NCBI GenBank assembly: GCA_001414485.1 | Contig: LLEY01000038.1 | Location: 372,001-436,000 of the forward strand | Reading direction: 5' to 3' | Source: Calycina herbarum | Taxonomy: Eukaryota; Ascomycota; Leotiomycetes; Helotiales; Pezizellaceae | Length of the DNA stretch: 64,000 nt | Part shown: positions 21,806 to 35,191 of the stretch, one piece after another | Position numbering within the stretch: position 1 is the first letter of the stretch | Layout of the letters: the number at the start of each line of letters is the position of its first letter | Translations under genes and position numbers: made by a program | The notes under the pieces: generated by a model | The model's input: only the letters and a program-made list of their open reading frames with translations | The model's database searches: none | What the model was told of the DNA's origin: nothing

Positions 21806-22440
21806 ATGGAATCATCTTCATCGCGTACAAATGACCATCGCAACAGCGCCCCGCAAGATGGGCGGAGACGCGACAGAGATCCCCCGCAACGAACAGACCG
21901 GGAGCCAGGGGAGCGAAGAACGGAACGTACCCGGATTACGACAAGAGAACCGAGTGGGCATAGCAGAGTCCCTTCCATAGATACTCGCCAGAAAACAAGC
22001 TCTTCAGAAGTGCCCAAGCGTTAGTCTATTGCCTCAAAAAGAAAATGTTTTATCTTCTGACAGATGTCAGCACCACCATGGAATCCGAAGGTGTCCTTAA
22101 CAACCCACACAAGCGCCCTGCTAGCCCCCATGATATCTATTCCTCCTTTGCAATCTGAAGCTCCCCGTTCTATACAACCTAAACCTCTGTATGAATTGTC
22201 TCTAGAGGTCTAGGAGGCCGCGATCATAGAGGATCTCCTTTTTGTTTTTATAGGCTACGAAGAGTAATATATTCGTTTTAATGAAATATATAACACATCT
22301 ATAGAGAGTGATTGCCTTGCTAGCCTTGGCTATAATATTATGTCTGCTTTAGATCTTAGTTTACAGGATCTGACGAAGTTAATATTAAAGATAGGTACTT
22401 ATTATAAAGCTATTAAAGTGTTTGTCGAGGTTTATATTAT
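21806..22440 (+). pseudogene. RIP-broken N-terminal fragment of a gamma-tubulin complex protein 2 (GCP2/Spc97) gene
   Basis: Exon 1 21806-22019 starts MESSSS and is Arg/Pro-rich. A 51-nt intron (GTTAGT..GTCAG) leads in frame to exon 2 at 22071 (PPWNPKVSLTTH, SEAPRSIQPKPLYELSLEV). Then come a TAG (22211), EAAIIEDLLFVF, another TAA (22265), YIRF, and later SLQDLTKLILKIGTYYKAI. The layout matches the GCP2 start: L-S-L-E-x-Q-E-A..LEDLL.V..G..G.Y, then LD.SL.DL....L....YY.A. Both stops fall where Gln (CAG, CAA) is expected, that is C-to-T changes in CpA. Homology fades after about 22440. It is presumably a duplicated fragment; the intact gene should be elsewhere. Confidence 0.7.
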
Positions 22441-22749
22441 AAATCACGTTTCACGTAGTAAGTAGTCTAGACAGCGCTCTAATAGGACAAGGTATAAGTA
22501 TCTAGGAAAGAGAAGGTAATATAAGAGGAAGTCTAGAAGTGTATAGTATTTAAGAACTTTAGAATCTTATTATTAAAGTTATATTAGAAGCACGTGACCT
22601 CGGTTACTTTGGAGCTTATATAAGCTCGCTCTAGAGCTTAGGATACTAAGGATCTAGTAAAGATCTAGAAAAGAACAAAGGTTCTATATATACTAATACG
22701 TCTACTATCTAGATAGAAGCTTTATACTTAACTTTAGTTATTAATCTTA
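22441..22749. other. RIP-saturated junction sequence, possible LTR remnant
   Basis: No coding sense remains. Around 22590-22650 the arrangement CACGTGACCTCG followed by TATATAAG and CTCTAGAGC resembles the middle of the 242-bp LTR of the gypsy element at 36655-45008, so a diverged LTR fragment is possible. It joins the GCP2-like fragment to the pogo element A. Confidence 0.35.
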
Positions 22750-23591
22750 ACGTGTTTTATAAGCGAGTCGTCTACCTAAGCGAGTCGTCTACTTTTCTAG
22801 TCGTGTATTATCTACTACTTTTAAATCGTAATAGCTTAATACTATAACGTTTAATTACTTTCTTAAGAAGCTAATATTATTTTAGTAACCTAAGAACTTA
22901 AAAATAATATATTATTAACTAAACAAAGTGTTATAAAGATTTACTAGGTTTCTTAAAAGACTCTCTCTAACTAACGCGCTAGAAAGCTCTTATAATACGA
23001 TTACTAGCCTAATTCGAAAAAGCTTACGAAGCTAGAGAAGAAGGTAATAGTTAGATATATATTAGAGTTAGATTTATAAGAGTTTTCGTCTATAAAAGAT
23101 ATAGTATAAGATATAGCTAATAATCTACTAAGAGAGTATAATAGAAAGCCTATAGATAAGAACTAGCTAAATAACTTTATTAAATATATATCTAAGCTTA
23201 AAACTCGATAGAGTTATTCTTATAATTATTAGTAAGCTTTAACTAAGAATCCGCGAGTTATTAGTCTATAGTTTATACTTATATAGTTTATAAAAGAGAA
23301 ATATAGTATTTAAAATAAGAATATTTATAACTTTAATAAAAGTAGCTTTATAATAGAAGTTATTTCGTTCTAACTAGTTATTAGAAGCTTAGAAACGCGT
23401 AGAAAGCGAAAGCAAGTTCAGCTAGGTAATCGCGAGTAGGTTATAGTTATTTAGAGAGTTAACGTAATAGAATAGATAATTCTACTATTTATTATATTCG
23501 TAGACAAAGTACTTATTTCTTCCTAGTACTAAGATATATATATACTATACGATTAGGTAATTAAGGTTAGTAATAACGGCTAGATAAATAA

Positions 23592-26500
23592 TATTACGAT
23601 TTATATCTAAAGACAAAGGTACTAGAGTATATATATATATATTCGAGAATTTAAAGCTACAGTTCTAAGAATAAGAGAATACGGAATATATATTCTACGA
23701 AAAAGAAGTATTCCTACTAACTATAAAGAGTCTTTAATCTCGTTATAAATCCGTCTAAGCGTTATAGCTCTGACGGTTATATATAGGACCGAGAATCACG
23801 TATTATAGACCAGCGTTATAATATTACTCTCTCTTTTAGAAAAAGCTTATCTATAAGCTTTATATTACAACTAAATCGTCTATTAGATAATCGTAATCGT
23901 CTATTCCGTCTTTCTACGCTCGTATCTAGCTTTATAAAGCCCTTAGCGGACTAGCGCGAGCTAGATTAGTAAGGTGAAAATCGTATAATTTATATAGGTA
24001 ATACTTAAAATTCGAGGTTAGATACTACTATAGATTAGAGTTATAGCCTAACTATTAAACCCTGTATTAGAGCTTTCTACGAACTGCTTTTATAGCTAAG
24101 ACTTCTTCTACTTCCTACTCTTTCTAATCTATAACCTATATTAGCAGGGGTGGTTCGTTTACCTATCTAGGCAACAGATCTATAGCAGTCTTATAAAGTA
24201 GTAATAGGTAGAATATAGAGTATATATAGAAGTGGTCTAGCAGTTCGAGCTAGAAAGAGTGTCCTTTATAAGCTATAATCTAGAATAGACTCTTATTTTG
24301 TCTATCTAGCTTATAGCTTAGCTAGTCTATCTTCTAATTATAAGTCGTCTACGTTAAAGTCTACTACTCTTCGAATCCGGTTCGTAGACCTTATATAACA
24401 GTCTTATACTTTACTAACTAATTCCTTTACTACGGTCTAAGTATTATATATTCTCTATATAAGTGCCTCTGTATTAGTCTAGTTAAGCTGTTCGTAGACT
24501 GTTACGGATTTATCTAGACGGTTCTAATCGAAGGACGTAGTAGCTATATATCTGTTAATTACTTTAAAAAGCGAGAGCTTACCTAGACTCTCGTATAGAA
24601 GCGTAAGCTAAGCGTAGTCTAGAATAGAGACAAGTTCGCTCTAGTTGTCTTAATAGTAACTAATAAAAGGCTATAAGCGTTGATTAATCTATTAGTTTAT
24701 AATTTCGGTTTATCTATCAGTTTATAGATAGAAAGCAGTAGATAGCTTAAGCTTTATACTAAGGATTCCGTAGAATTTAGACTAGAAAGAAGAAACAAAC
24801 TATAGTCTATAGTCTGAAACAATGCTTTATAGATAGCCGTAGGTTCGATAGATCTATATAATATATATTTAAGCTATATCTTAGGCTATAACTGTCTTTA
24901 GATAGGGGATCGAGACCGATTACTTAGTTAGGCGATCTATAACTACCTATAAGGTATTGTAACCTTGTTTATTAGTAGGGAAAGACTTATAGTCTATAGT
25001 AATATACTACTAGAGACGTTCTAGAACTAGTAATAGATATAAAAACCTAGGTTTATAGTCGTAAGAAACCGTAGCACGTCGACAGTCTCCGTAGTTACTA
25101 ATATAGGTTTCTATAGACGTTTATAAACCTTTCTACTAGTATCTACAGGCGAGGATAGCTACTGTCTTTGTCCGTCTAGGGTAAGCCGTAGATACTTATA
25201 CGTAAGCCTTATAGATTAGGTCTGTCTATAAGATACCTTAATTAGGAACTACGAGTCTCTTTTACTAAAGAAGTAAGCCGTTCTCTATTGTCTAGTTTTA
25301 GTATCTATAGGTAGCTTTCGTTCGGTCGTCTTCTAAGTTCGAAGAGTTATAGTTAGTAGTAAGTAACTAGTCGACAAGGTTAAGTAAGGGTTCTAAGGTA
25401 ACTAGGGCTAACGTTATAGGAGGTTCTAATCGAGTAGTAATACGTAGATCTAACTAATTAGACGTAAGTAAGGTTTATTATCTTATAGACGCTTTTAGGT
25501 TATTTTATAGGTTAACGTCTTAGTCTCGGCGTATTAGCGTATCCGTTTTCTCGTTCTACTTACTAGATTAAAACGTAATTATAAAATAGAACTTTAATAG
25601 AAACTCTACTTATCTCGCTTACTACTAGTTCAAGGTTTTAGAGGTTATAAAGTACTCTAAAGCCTTATAATTAGTAAAGACCTTAATCTAGGAGCTAGTC
25701 TAAGTAAGATCCGCTCGCTATTATCTGAAAGAGTATATAATAGCTAATATCTCCTTATTATAGATTTAGTAGTTTAGCTTAGCAGGGTTTATCGTCTTCG
25801 AGAAGTAGTCTATAAGTCTCTATAGTTCAGTTTCGGATATACGTTATAATATTATAGCTACAACTACTCTATTAGAAGCGTTAGTCTCAACTATAGTCTC
25901 TAAATCAGCTATAAAGTAGTATAAGAGAGAGGTAGTAACTAAGGCTTCTTTTAATATATTAAAAGCCTTCTTATATTCTAAGTCGAACTTAAATAGCACT
26001 TCCTTACTTATAAGATAGTTTAGTAGACGAGTAATCTGTCTATAATCTTAAATAAAACGTCGGTAGAAGTTATAAAAACCTAGGAAGGACTAGATACTCT
26101 TAATAGTACTAGGATATTTCTAGGAAACGATTGCTAAGATCTTCTCTAAGTCGACTTCGATTCCGTCTATAGAGATAATAAAACTAAGGTACTTTATACG
26201 AGTAATATAGAACTCTGTCTTCTTAATATCCACTTATAGCCTAGCTTTATAGAGCTGTTCTAAGACCTTATAGACGGGTTTAACGTGTTCGAGCTTATTA
26301 TTAGAGTATATAAGAATATTATTAAGATAAGCTATATAAAAGTCATCGAGATATTCTATAAGAACGCTATTTATATACCTCTAGTATATAGTAGAACCGT
26401 TGGTTAAGCTAAAAGGCAATATCTTATATTTAAACGTGCTATAACAGGTCTAAAAGGTTGTAAGTTCTTCTAACTCTAGTTTTATATATATACGGTTGAA

Positions 26501-29500
26501 AGCTTAACAAATGTCGAGCTTTATAAGGATTTTAGTACTAGTGATTCGTATAAGAGTTTCGTCGATTAGTAGAAGAGAGTGCTAGTCCTTATAAGTAAGG
26601 TTGTTAAGTTTCTAGTAGGTAATATAGAGCTATAAGCTTCTATTAGACTTCTTTATAAATAGTACTAGAGAGGCGAAAGAGGCGTAGCTAGGAATAATAA
26701 ACCCTTTATCGAGGTTATTAAGAATATACTACTTTATAGCTAGAAGTTCTTTAGTCGTTATCCTATATAATAAGCTATATAATAGAGTATTCGGACCTGT
26801 AAGTTCGATCCAGTAGTCGACTTAGTTTTATAGTAGAGGAAGCTTATCTAAAGCTCTCTTTAAAAAGATATTCTTAAAGTCTATATATTCCTAGCAAACG
26901 TTCTATTCTACTAGTTGTTTATCTAAAGTATAATCTACTAAAGAGAGCTTTATACGTAACCTGTCTATAAGAGTATAGTCGATCTCTTATAAGCTAGTAG
27001 AGAAGACTTCGTTATCGCGCTTTTAAAGGTTAAGTTTAAAAGAGGCAGCTCTAATATAATAGATATTAATAGCGAAGTCTTCTATAGGTTTACAGATGTC
27101 TATAAGCGAGCTTATAGCCGCTTTACAGTCTATAACTAAACGTTTTCTTAAGAAGGATCGACGACGTTATTAGTAGTTAGGAATAAGAACCTGTATTCTA
27201 TTCTAGGCAAAGACGAGGTCTTATTAAAAGCTTTTATCTAGAATTTTCTCGAGAGTGACTAGTAGCGAGGTTTAGCGCTAGCTTTAAGGCAGTATTAAAT
27301 AGATTAATATAGGTTCCTCTATAGTATTCTAGCGGAGGTCGCGGTTCTCTATATCCTTCTAAGTCTAAAGGTCTAGTAGAGAGATAGTTATCGATTCCCT
27401 AGTAATAGGTACTAAGTATACAAATCGACGAACTAGAGGAAGAGATTCTAGCTACTTAATCTTACAGCTATAGACTGCTAACTTTACGTTTACGTTTATA
27501 AGCTATTAACAGCTAATAATAATATTATATCTACTAATATTAGTAATTAGAAAGGGTATATTAGTAAACTGTCGTCTGTCGATACTTAGTATTAAGCGAA
27601 TAACGTAAGTAATCGCTAGTTCTTTATATCTATTAAACCCTGTAATTAATATTACGTATAATAGCTTTTCTGTAGCCTATCTATAATATTAACTTAACTG
27701 GTCGGCTAAAGCCGTGTTAATAAATAGCTATCTATTCGCTCTAGTATTAATAAATCTAGTAGTATTAAAAGTATATCTATTCTTAATTAAAGTATATATA
27801 GTTATAAAAGCCTTTCTGCCTATTATATAACTTAGATTAAGAGGTTAAGATCTAAGTTTATTTTACTCTAAAGAGGAGACTTGCTTTAGAGCTGTTCTTT
27901 TCCTAAGTTCTTATAGACGAGTTCCTTATTAGCCGATTCTTCTCTAGACGCTTATAGTCCGTAGGAGTCTGTAAGCGAGTTTTTAGCGTCTTCTAATAGC
28001 TTAATAGCTGTAGAGGGTTTTTAAGAAAGAGGGTATTTACTAGCGTAGTACCTAGGTTTATCGTAATTATAACAGATAACGTCTACTATATCTTAGACAG
28101 GAGTCGTACTCTTATAAGTAGGTAAAGGAGTCTTATAGTCTATAACTAGAGAGTAACGGACCGGGCTTTAGGTTAGTAGATAACTAATAGTAGTACATAG
28201 AGCCGGAAGTTAGTAAGTTAATCCGTAGCCGGCAGGGAAACCTCTTATAGGTAGGCAGCGGTTATAGCGAGCTATAAAGCGTTCCTTAATAGTTACTCTA
28301 TCTTAATAGACAGAGTAACAGCGGTTATATAACTAGTTAAAGGTTACTAGGGTAATTCGGACTAGCGAGATACTTACTTAGAGAGCTAGTATAAGCTTCT
28401 AGTATAAATCTTCGGACTACTTACTTAATAGGATATAAGCCTTAGTTATAAAGCTTAAGAAGGTTGTTTTAAACATAGTAAAAGTCTCGTCCTCTTATAT
28501 TAAGAGTTTATAGAAGACCTTATAAGCCTCTACAGCTTCGTTACTATCTATAAATAAGGTATCTAGATATATAAGTATATCTATAACGTCTATAAATAAG
28601 GTAGAGGAACTGAAATCTATCTATAGTTCTAGGTACTCTTATACTATACTAGAAGTAGCTATAAAGATAAAGGTAAGTTTGTCTTATTCGTCTTTAAAGA
28701 GGTTCTTTCTTATTTTACTAGCTAGGATAATCCGCTAGGCCTTATATAACAGGGAGATGCTGTCCTTAAGTTTCTTACTATTCTAGAACTTATAAGTAGA
28801 ATTGTTAAAACTAAATCGGGAACGGGAGAAGTTAGTAGTAGCCTCTCAGAGAGCTTACGTATACTCGCGGCTTAAGAGAGGGTTATTAGAGTAGTTTATA
28901 AGCAACGGGGTTTAGTAGAGTTACGTACGTAAAGAGAGGATTTTAGCCCGTAAACGAACGTTTTCGTTCGTAGGAGGCTCGCTTATCGCAGGGAAGGTAG
29001 GCGAGGGAGAGGCGACTCTAGGGGTATTATCTAGTTGTTAAAGCTCGGTTTAAGATAAGCTAGTAGATGTCTTCTCTTTTCTACTATAACTACTTCGAGT
29101 GTCGGCTATAGTATTATTAGAAAGGAAGGAGGAGAAGGTAGAGAGAGGTTATAAAAAAAGGTTATATAGGCTATTATAAGCGTGTCTTTTAAGGAGATAA
29201 GTCGTTATAGATATAGAGATACTCGAGGGATCCGTTTATAAGAAGAGAGGCCGTTATAAGCAGGGGAGGAGGGTCGTAATTATACTATTATAAGTGTGAG
29301 ATCTTCTAGCTATTACGAGCGTAGAATCCGGTCGATATTATAATCCTTTGTAGGAAGTAAAAAGGGTTAAGCTTTAAATAATATCATAATCTATATCTAA
29401 AGACAAAGGTACTAGAGTATATATATATATATTTAAGAATTTAAAGCTATAGTTCTAAGAACAAGAGAATATAGAATATATACTCTACGAAAAAGAGGTA

Positions 29501-29613
29501 TTTCTACTAACTATAAAGAGCTTTTAATCTCGTTATAAATCCGTCCAAGCGTTGCGGCTCTGACGGTCACGTGTAGGACCGAGAATCACGTGTTACAGAC
29601 CAGCGCCGTAACA
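23592..29613 (-). mobile_element. Ty3/gypsy LTR retrotransposon 1 (full length, 6022 bp, minus strand)
   Basis: The LTRs are 232 bp each (23592-23823 and 29382-29613; family LTR-A), with TATTACG../..GTAACA ends and an AATAA target duplication on both sides. A purine tract (minus strand AAAAGAGAGAGTAA) abuts the left LTR at 23824-23837, so the element reads on the minus strand. It is inserted in pogo element A. It is thoroughly RIP-mutated, the left LTR much more than the right. Confidence 0.92.
23838..29380 (-). pseudogene. degenerate gag-pol of gypsy element 1
   Basis: On the minus strand the order is gag/protease (about 29.3-27 kb), reverse transcriptase (about 26.9-25.9 kb), RNase H (25.9-25.3 kb) and integrase (25.3-24.2 kb). 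In RT, SVLIEYLDDFYIAYL is followed by a catalytic box that reads YLNN at about 26317-26328 instead of YLDD; KTEFYITRIKYLSFIIS and SFLGFYNFYRRFI follow. Integrase shows TLDGQR and, in the core, INLGFYISI. Stops occur where Trp or Gln is expected. It makes no protein. Confidence 0.85.
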
Positions 29614-30338
29614 AATAATAAGCTTAGAGTTATATAGTTAAAGTATTTTAATAAATATATAAAGGTATAAAGTATAGAAGAATACTATTTATTAATTATT
29701 AATAGTTATAAAAGCTATAACTTACTCGAATTCTAGTAACTCTATAAAGACTTAAATATTATTACTCTCTATATACTTCTATACTTATTATATCTACTAT
29801 AGCCGCTGAATATAGTCTACTTCTCGCTTTTAAAGTAAGCGTATAAAGCTAAGATATTAGGCTTAGTATATAATTATATTAATTATATTACTAAAGAAAC
29901 CTTTCTTCTAACGTTTAAAATAGCTTTTTATAAAGTATTTATAAAAGATAATATCTACGCGAGTTTTAAAGGTACTATACTAGTCTTATATAACCTAGAA
30001 GCTGTTTTATCGAAGCTTGATTTAAAGCTCTATATACTAATACTAATAATACTAGAAGACACTTTATAGACATCTAAAATACTAAGTAATACGTGCGAAA
30101 TAATAGCTTAATTAACGCTTATTCGAGATTAGATTTAAAGATATTAAGACTTATTACCTAGTTCTATTATTTAGTCTCTTAATTAACTCGAAAAAGACTC
30201 TACTAGAGTAATATATAATATAGTATTAATACGTAAGGAAATCACTAGTCTTTATAAGATAACTAAGGCTATAACTAAGTATAAAAGTTATAAGAAGAAG
30301 TATATTAAGAGTTAAGAGATATTAATAGTAGATAAGAT

Positions 30339-30610
30339 TATAATAGCTCGCTATTAGGAATAAGAGTTGCTAAGGTTACGTATATACTAGATAGAATACG
30401 TATTCGAGTATTAGAAATGTCCGGTTCGAACCTCCGAGTCTATTATTATTATCCGAACTCTTTTGTATATAGATGCTCTTACTCTTAGTATCGGGAAAGG
30501 TTAATTTGATCTTTTCCTTCGTATTTAGAGCCTAGTATCTAAGTATATTATTCTACGGAACGTACTTCTATATACCTCTTTTATAGTATTATCTGTTTCG
30601 TACTATTACA
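30339..30610 (+). repeat. solo LTR, family LTR-C (272 bp)
   Basis: It begins TATAATAGCTCGCTATTAGG and ends TACTATTACA, flanked by AAGAT on both sides (30334-30338 and 30611-30615). The 3' half matches the LTRs of the element at 38678-41297 (TTTTCCTTCGTATTTAGAGC, CTTCTATATACCTCTTTTAT). It is inserted in pogo element A near the transposase C-terminus. Confidence 0.85.
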
Positions 30611-31152
30611 AAGATAGCTGATTTAATTACTTCTAAGGAAACTAGCGACTAGAAACAAGGTAAAGAGTCTAGGAAGAGAGTTCGTATAGATAGATACTAT
30701 AGCTGTTATAGTAAAACTAGGTATAATTCTTATACTTATTAGATAGAAATATTTAATATAGAAGATAGCGAAAGTTCTAAATAATACTAGGTAGCTTCTA
30801 TAGTTTAATAACTTTATATAGTATTAAGTATTTTATATTATAATAATACTAGATTAAAAAAGTAGATAACTCGCTTAGATAGGCGACTCGCTTATAAAAC
30901 ACGTTACTTACTAATTTAAATATTTAAGATTATTTAAGCTAACTAAAATAAGTATATTAAGTTCTAAAGCGTTCTAAGATATAAAGTACTAGATACTTAT
31001 CTAAGTAATATCTACTTAATATATTTAATTAGTAGAGTTAGAAATAACGTGTTTTATAAGCGAGCTAGCTACTTTTTAAACTTTATAATAATTATTAACT
31101 TCTAGTTATATTATCTCTACTAAATAATGTCTAAATGTCTTCTAATAAAAAC

Positions 31153-34100
31153 TATTACGATCTATATCTAAAGGCAAAGGTATAAGAGTATATATATATA
31201 TATTCAAGAATTTAAAGCTATAGTTCTAAGAATAAGAGAATACGGAATATATATTCTACGAAAAAGAAGTATTCCTGCTAACTATAAAGAGCCTTTAATC
31301 TCGTTATAAATCCGTCTAAGTGTTATAGCTCTGACGGTTATATATAGGACCGAGAATCACGTATTATAGACCAGTGTTATAATATTACTCTCTCTTTTAG
31401 AAAAAGCTTATCTATAAGCTTTATATTACAACTAAATCGTCTATTAGATAATCGTAATCGTCTATTCCGTCTTTCTACGCTCGTATCTAGCTTTATAAAG
31501 CCCTTAGCGGACTAGCGCGAGCTAGATTAGTAAGGTGAAAATCGTATAATTTATATAGGTAATACTTAAAATTCGAGGTTAGATACTACTATAGATTAGA
31601 GTTATAGCCTAACTATTAAACCCTGTATTAGAGCTTTCTACGAACTGCTTTTGTAGCTAAGACTTCTTCTACTTCCTACTCTTCCTAATCTATAACCTGT
31701 ATTAGTAGGGGTGGTTCGTTTACCTGTCTAGGTAACGGATCTATAGCAGCCTTATAGAGCAGTAATAGATGGAATACAGAGTGTATACGGAAGTGGTCTA
31801 GCAGTTCGAGCCGGAAAGAGTATCCTTCGTAGGCTGTAATCTGGAACGGACTCTCGTTTTGTCTATCTAGCTTATAGCTTAGCCGGTCTGTCTTCTAATT
31901 ATAAGTCGATACCTAAACAAAGTCGTCTATGTTAAAGTCTACCGCTCTTCGAATCCGGTTCACGGACCTTATATAGTAGTCTTATACTTTACTAACTAAT
32001 TCCTTTGCTACGGTCTAAGTGTTATATATTCTTCGTACGAGTGCCTCTATATCGGTCTGGTTAAGCTGTTCGTAGACTGTTACAGATTTATCTAGACAGT
32101 TCTAATTAAAGGACGTAGTAGCTACGTATCTGTTAATTACTTTAAAGGGCGAGAGCCTACCTAGACTCTCGTATAGAAGCGTAAGCTAAGCGTAGTCTAG
32201 AATAGGGACAAGTTTGCTCTAGTTGTTCTAATAGTAACTAATAAAAGGCTATAGGCGTTGATTAATCTATTAGTTTATAATTTCAGTTTATTTATTAGTT
32301 TGTAGGTAGAAAGCAGTAGATAGCTTAAACTTTATACTAAGGATTCTATAGAATTTAGACTAGAAAGAAGAAATAAACTATAGTCTACAGTCTAAAATAA
32401 TACTTTATAGATAGCCGTAGATTCGATAGATCTACGTAATATATATTCGAGCTATATCTTAGGCTATAACTGTCTTTAGATAGGGGATCGAGACCGATTA
32501 CTTAGTTAGGCGACCTATAACTACCTATAAGGTATCGTAACCTTGTTTATTAGCAGGGAAAGACTTATAGTCTATAGTAATATACTGCTAGGGACGTTCT
32601 AGAACTAGTAACAGGTGTAAAAACCTAGGTTTATAGTCGCGAGGAACCGTAGCACGTCGACAGTCTCCGCAGTTACTAATGTAGGTTTCTACAGACGTCT
32701 GTAAATCTTTCCACTAGTATCTACGGGCGAGGATAGCTACCGTCTTTGTCCGTCTAGGGTGAGCCGTAGATACTTGTACGTGAGCCTCACAGATTAGGTC
32801 CGTCCGTAAGGTGCCTTGATTAGGAACTACGAGTCTCTTTTACCAAAGAAGTAAGCCGTTCTCTATATCCTTCTGAGCCTGGAGGTCTAGCGAGGAGATA
32901 GTCATCGATTCCCTAGTAATAGGTACTAAGTGATCGAATCGACAAACCGGGGGAAGGGATTCTAGCTACTTAATCTTACGGCTACGAACTACTAACTTTA
33001 CGTTTACGTCCGTAAGCTATTAACAGCTAATAATAATATCGTGTCCGCCGATATTAGTAATTAAGAAGGGTGTATTAGTGAACTATTATCTGTCGATACT
33101 TAGCGTTAAGCGAATAACGCGAGTAATCGCTAGTTCTTTATATCTATTAAACCTTATAATTGATATTACGTATAATAGCTTTTCCGTAGCCTATCTATAA
33201 TATTAACTTAACTAGTCAGCTAAAGCTGTGTTAATAAATAGCTATCTATTCGCTCTAGTATTAATAAGTCTAGTAGTATTAAAAGTATATCTATTCTTAA
33301 TTAAAGTATATATAGTTATAAAAGCCTTTCTACTTATTATATGACTTAGATTAAGAGGTTAAGATCTAAGTTTGTTTTACTCTAAAGAGGAGACTTACTT
33401 TAGAGCTATTCTTTTCCCGAGTCCTTATAGACGAGTTCCTCGTTAGCTGATTCTTCTCTAGACGCTTATAGTCTATAGGAGTCTATAAGCGAGTTTTCAG
33501 CGTCTTCTAATAGCTTAATAGCTATAGAGGGTTTTCGAGGAAGAGGGCATTTACTAGCATAGTACCTAGGTTTATCGTAATTATAATAGATAACGTCTAC
33601 TATATCCTAGACAGGAGTCGTACTCTTACGAGTAGGCAAAGGAGTCTTACGGTCTGTAACTAGAGAGTAACGGACCGGGCTTTGGGTTAGCGGATAACTA
33701 ATAGCAGTATATAGAGCCGGAAGTTAGTAAGTTGATCCGTAGCCGGTAGAGAAACCTCTTATAGGTGGGCGACAGTTATAGCGAGCTGTGAGGCGTTCCT
33801 TAATAGTTACCCCGTCTTAATAGACAGAGTAACAGCGGTTATATAACTAGTTAAAGGTTATTAGAGTAATTTAGACTAGTAAGATGCTTACTTAGAGAGC
33901 TAGCGTAAGCTTCTAGTATAAATCTTCGGACCACTTACTTAACGGGATATAAGCCTTAGTCGTAAGACTTAAGAAGGTTACTTTAAACATAGTAAAAGTC
34001 TCGTCCTCTTATATTAAGAGTTTATAGAAGACCTTATAGGCCTCTATAGCTTCGTTACTGTCTACGAACAAGGTATCTAGATATATAAGTATATCTATAA

Positions 34101-35127
34101 CGTCTATAAATAAGATAAGGGAACTGAAATCTATCTATAGTTCTAGGTGCTCTTATACTACGCTAGAAGTAGCTATAAAGACGAAGGTAAGTTTGTCTTA
34201 TTCGTCCTCGAAGAGGTTCTTTCTTATTTTACTAGCTAGGATAATCCGCTAGGCCTTATATAATAAGGAGATGCTGTCCTTGAGTTTCTCGCTATCTTAG
34301 AACTTACGAGTAGAATTGTCGGAACTAAATCGGGAACGGGAGGAGTCGGTAGTGACCTCTTAGAGGGCTTACGTATACTCGCGGCTTAGGAGAGGGTTGT
34401 TAGAGTGGTTTATAGGCAACGGGGTTTAGTAGAGTTGCGTACGTAAAGAGAGGATTTTAGCTTATAAACGAACGTTTTCGTCTGTAGGAGGCTCGCTTAT
34501 CGTAGGGGAGGTAGGCGAAGGAGAGGCGACTCTAGGGGTGTTATCCGGTTGTTGAGGCTCGGTTCGAGACGAGCTAGTAGGTGTCTTCCCTTTTCTACTA
34601 CGACTACTTCGAGTGTCGGCTATTATATTATCGGAAAGGAAGGAGGAGAAGGTAGGGAGAGGTTATAAAAAAAGGTTGTATAGGCTGTTATAGGCGTGTC
34701 TTTCGAGGAGATAAGTCGTTATAGACGTAGAGATACTCGAGGGATCCGTTTATAGGAAGAGGGGCTGTTATAGGCAGAGGAGGAGGGTTGTAATTATACT
34801 ATTACGAGTATAAGATCTTCTAGCTATTATAAGCGTAGAATCCAGTCGATATTATAATCCTTTATAGGGAGTAAAAAGGGTTAAGCTTTAAATAATATTA
34901 TAATCTATATCTGAAGGCAAAGGTATAAGAGTATATATATATATATTCGAGAATTTAAAGCTATAGTTCTAAGAATAAGGGAATACGGAATATATACTCT
35001 ACGAAAAAGGGGTATTCCTACTAACTATAAAGAGCCTTTAATCTCGTTATAAATCCGTCCAAGCGTTGCAGCTCTGACGGTCACGTGTAGGACCGAGAAT
35101 CACGTGTTACGGACCAGCGCCGTAATA
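31153..35127 (-). mobile_element. gypsy element 2, internally deleted sister of element 1 (3975 bp)
   Basis: The LTRs are 31153-31384 and 34896-35127 (232 bp, LTR-A), with AAAAC target duplications (31148-31152, 35128-35132). It is collinear with element 1 except for a 17-bp insertion near 31908 and one 2064-bp deletion at the direct repeat GTTCTCTAT (32858-32866). The deletion corresponds to element 1 positions 25289-27352 and removes RT and RNase H, leaving gag and integrase regions. The lengths balance exactly (6022-2064+17=3975). Confidence 0.92.
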
Positions 35128-35191
35128 AAAACAAGATTAACTTAGCTATCTAAGTACTTGAAAACGACGTGTTAATTATCTAACGAAGCGC

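Larger units (their letters stand above)
22950..30340 (+). pseudogene. Pogo/Fot1-like transposase remnant (DDE superfamily), interrupted
   Basis: The fragments lie at about 22950-23591 and 29619-30338. The first part reads as a CENP-B-like helix-turn-helix (SSIKDIV-DIANNLL, then LNNFIKYISKLKTR) and leads to an IYNFNKSSFI block, where the catalytic D-E of NFDETGF would be. The second part shows LYLLYLLQPLNIVYFSLLK and YINYITKETFLLTFKIAF, the LPPHSSH.LQPLDVG.F..LK block of the family. After it comes the C-terminal SLYKITKAITKYKSYKKKY. Many codons are stops or D-to-N changes, consistent with RIP. Confidence 0.8.
22750..30904 (+). mobile_element. Pogo/Fot1-type DNA transposon A, split by two later insertions
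   Basis: The left TIR starts ACGTGTTTTATAAGCGAGTC and the right end is its complement ending ATAAAACACGT, flanked on both sides by TA (22748-22749 and 30905-30906). Each TIR contains a doubled AAGCGAGTCGTCTAC unit. It is interrupted by a gypsy element (23592-29613) and a solo LTR (30339-30610). Subtracting these and their target duplications leaves 1851 bp, the usual size of Fot1-like elements. It is RIP-saturated and inactive. Confidence 0.88.
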
